From Alphaproteobacteria bacterium (GTDB lineage Bacteria > Pseudomonadota > Alphaproteobacteria > Elsterales > Elsteraceae): 7,783 bases of DNA. The notes under the pieces were generated by a model that ran no database searches, was not told the origin of the DNA, and saw nothing but the letters and a program-made list of their open reading frames with translations. Position 1 is the stretch's first letter. The number at the start of each line of letters is the position of its first letter. The stretch spans positions 1 through 7,783 of the forward strand of contig JAAFHH010000127.1 in NCBI GenBank assembly GCA_013297545.1. The letters run 5' to 3'. Below, piece after piece: positions 6,959 through 7,783 of the stretch. The position numbers were made by a program, and so were the translations under genes.

Positions 6959-7722
6959 CCGGGCGGCTCGCCGGACGGGTGGCCCTGGTCACCGGCGGGG
7001 CGAGCGGCATTGGCCGTGCGGTGGCGGAACGCCTGGTCGCCGATGGCGCTGTGGTCGCGATCGGGGACATTCAGGACAGCAGCGCGGTCGCGGGTGGCCA
7101 CTGCCGCGGCTTTCACGCCGATCTGAGCCAGCCGGGTGCGGCCACCACGCTGGTGGGCGAGGTGGTGCAGGCCTTCGGCCAGCTCGACATCCTGATCAAC
7201 AACGCCGGCATCGCCACCCCAACGCCGTTCAGCGCAGACTTTGATGAGGCCGGCTACCAGCACCTACTGCAGATCAACCTGACCGCGTCGGTCGCCTGCG
7301 CCGCGGCTGCGATCGCAGCGTTCTTGGCGGTCGATCCGCCGCGCGGGGTGATCGTCAACATCTCAAGCGTGCACGAGATCGTCCCCAAACCCGGCTACCT
7401 CGCCTATGCGATCAGCAAGGGCGGCATGGGGGCGCTGACCCGCACGCTGGCGCTGGAGTATGCGGACCGCGGCATCCGCGTGAACGGGGTCGGCCCCGGC
7501 GCCACTCTGACCGCGATGAACCAGCGCTGGGCCGAAGATCCTGACCAGCGCGCCGTGGTCGAACGCCACATCCCGATGGGCCGCGCGGCCGACCCAGCCG
7601 AGATCGCGGGCGCCGTCGCGTTCCTCGCGAGCGACGAGGCCTCCTACATCACCGGGCAGACGCTGCACGTCTGTGGCGGCCTCTCGCTCTACGCGGATTT
7701 CCAGAAGAATTGGTCGACCTGA
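6955..7722 (+). CDS. Short-chain dehydrogenase/reductase, glucose 1-dehydrogenase-like
   Basis: The 255-residue classical SDR is a probable NAD-dependent oxidoreductase of a sugar or other hydroxyl substrate. Seen: cofactor loop TGGASGIG (13-20); Asp38 at the end of the second strand, which favours NAD over NADP; NNAG (82-85); Asn108; NISSVHE (135-141) with Ser138; and YAISK with Tyr151 and Lys155, so the catalytic tetrad is complete. SSVHE, HIPMG and the C-terminal GGLSLYADFQKNWS resemble bacterial glucose 1-dehydrogenases. The C-terminal motif reads HVCGG (238-242), Cys240 standing where these enzymes usually have Asp (DGG). The start is GTG 6955, overlapping the gltX stop (GTGA), with GGGA 5 nt upstream; no other early start exists in frame. 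It is the last gene of the run. Substrate and pathway are not determined; glucose is suggested only by resemblance. Confidence 0.88.
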   Translation: MTGRLAGRVALVTGGASGIGRAVAERLVADGAVVAIGDIQDSSAVAGGHCRGFHADLSQPGAATTLVGEVVQAFGQLDILINNAGIATPTPFSADFDEAGYQHLLQINLTASVACAAAAIAAFLAVDPPRGVIVNISSVHEIVPKPGYLAYAISKGGMGALTRTLALEYADRGIRVNGVGPGATLTAMNQRWAEDPDQRAVVERHIPMGRAADPAEIAGAVAFLASDEASYITGQTLHVCGGLSLYADFQKNWST

Positions 7723-7730
7723 ACTGCGTC

Positions 7731-7754
7731 CCTCCCCCCGCAAGCGGGGGGAGG
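7731..7754 (+). terminator. Perfect GC-rich hairpin after the last gene
   Basis: CCTCCCCCCG (7731-7740) pairs perfectly with CGGGGGGAGG (7745-7754) around a CAAG tetraloop, 8 nt after the dehydrogenase stop. The stem is strong enough to stop transcription or protect the 3' end, but no T-tract follows on either strand. It may equally be a dispersed palindromic repeat; I recall similar C-run/GCAAGC/G-run palindromes in alphaproteobacterial intergenic DNA, which I cannot verify here. Confidence 0.5.
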
Positions 7755-7783
7755 ACAGGAGGGGGGGACACGAGGGATGCGCG
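7755..7783. other. G-rich non-coding tail
   Basis: After the hairpin the sequence is purine-rich, with a G7 run at 7761-7767 and repeated GGA/GAGG units echoing the right arm of the hairpin. No gene start or promoter can be supported before the window ends. Confidence 0.3.

Overview
This window looks like an ordinary stretch of core-metabolism chromosome from a GC-rich alphaproteobacterium, plausibly of the Rhodospirillales type. That placement is inferred from three things: strong GC bias at third codon positions, a P-protein split into two subunits, and a short glutamyl-tRNA synthetase of the kind found as GltX2 in alphaproteobacteria. All seven genes I can support lie on the + strand and are packed tightly enough to be one transcription unit. 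No mobile element, CRISPR array, tRNA or rRNA gene is visible.

Positions 1-80 are the leader of the first gene. They hold an unusually good long imperfect hairpin (4-57) but no recognisable glycine-riboswitch core. Positions 81-4464 encode three of the four glycine cleavage components: T-protein (gcvT), lipoyl carrier H-protein (gcvH), and the two P-protein decarboxylase subunits (gcvPA, gcvPB). The L-protein (dihydrolipoyl dehydrogenase) is not here. Spacing is 4 nt, then a 1-nt TAATG overlap, then 1 nt, so translational coupling is likely. Together these proteins convert glycine and tetrahydrofolate to CO2, ammonia and methylene-THF, with reducing power passed to NAD+ through L-protein.

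Positions 4512-5636 encode a nicotinate phosphoribosyltransferase-like enzyme (NAD salvage). It overlaps a short glutamyl-tRNA synthetase (gltX, 5633-6958) by ATGA. That gene in turn overlaps a short-chain dehydrogenase resembling glucose 1-dehydrogenases (6955-7722) by GTGA. The gene order places an NAD-supplying enzyme directly behind an NAD-consuming pathway, but the link to gltX and the dehydrogenase may be only positional.

Positions 7723-7783 are non-coding. They contain a perfect 10-bp GC hairpin with a CAAG tetraloop and no T-tract, followed by G-rich sequence. This may be a transcript end, a dispersed palindromic repeat, or both. I did not find evidence for a previously undescribed system. 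The leader hairpin, the tail element, the salvage enzyme and the dehydrogenase's altered C-terminal motif are the points most worth a second look.
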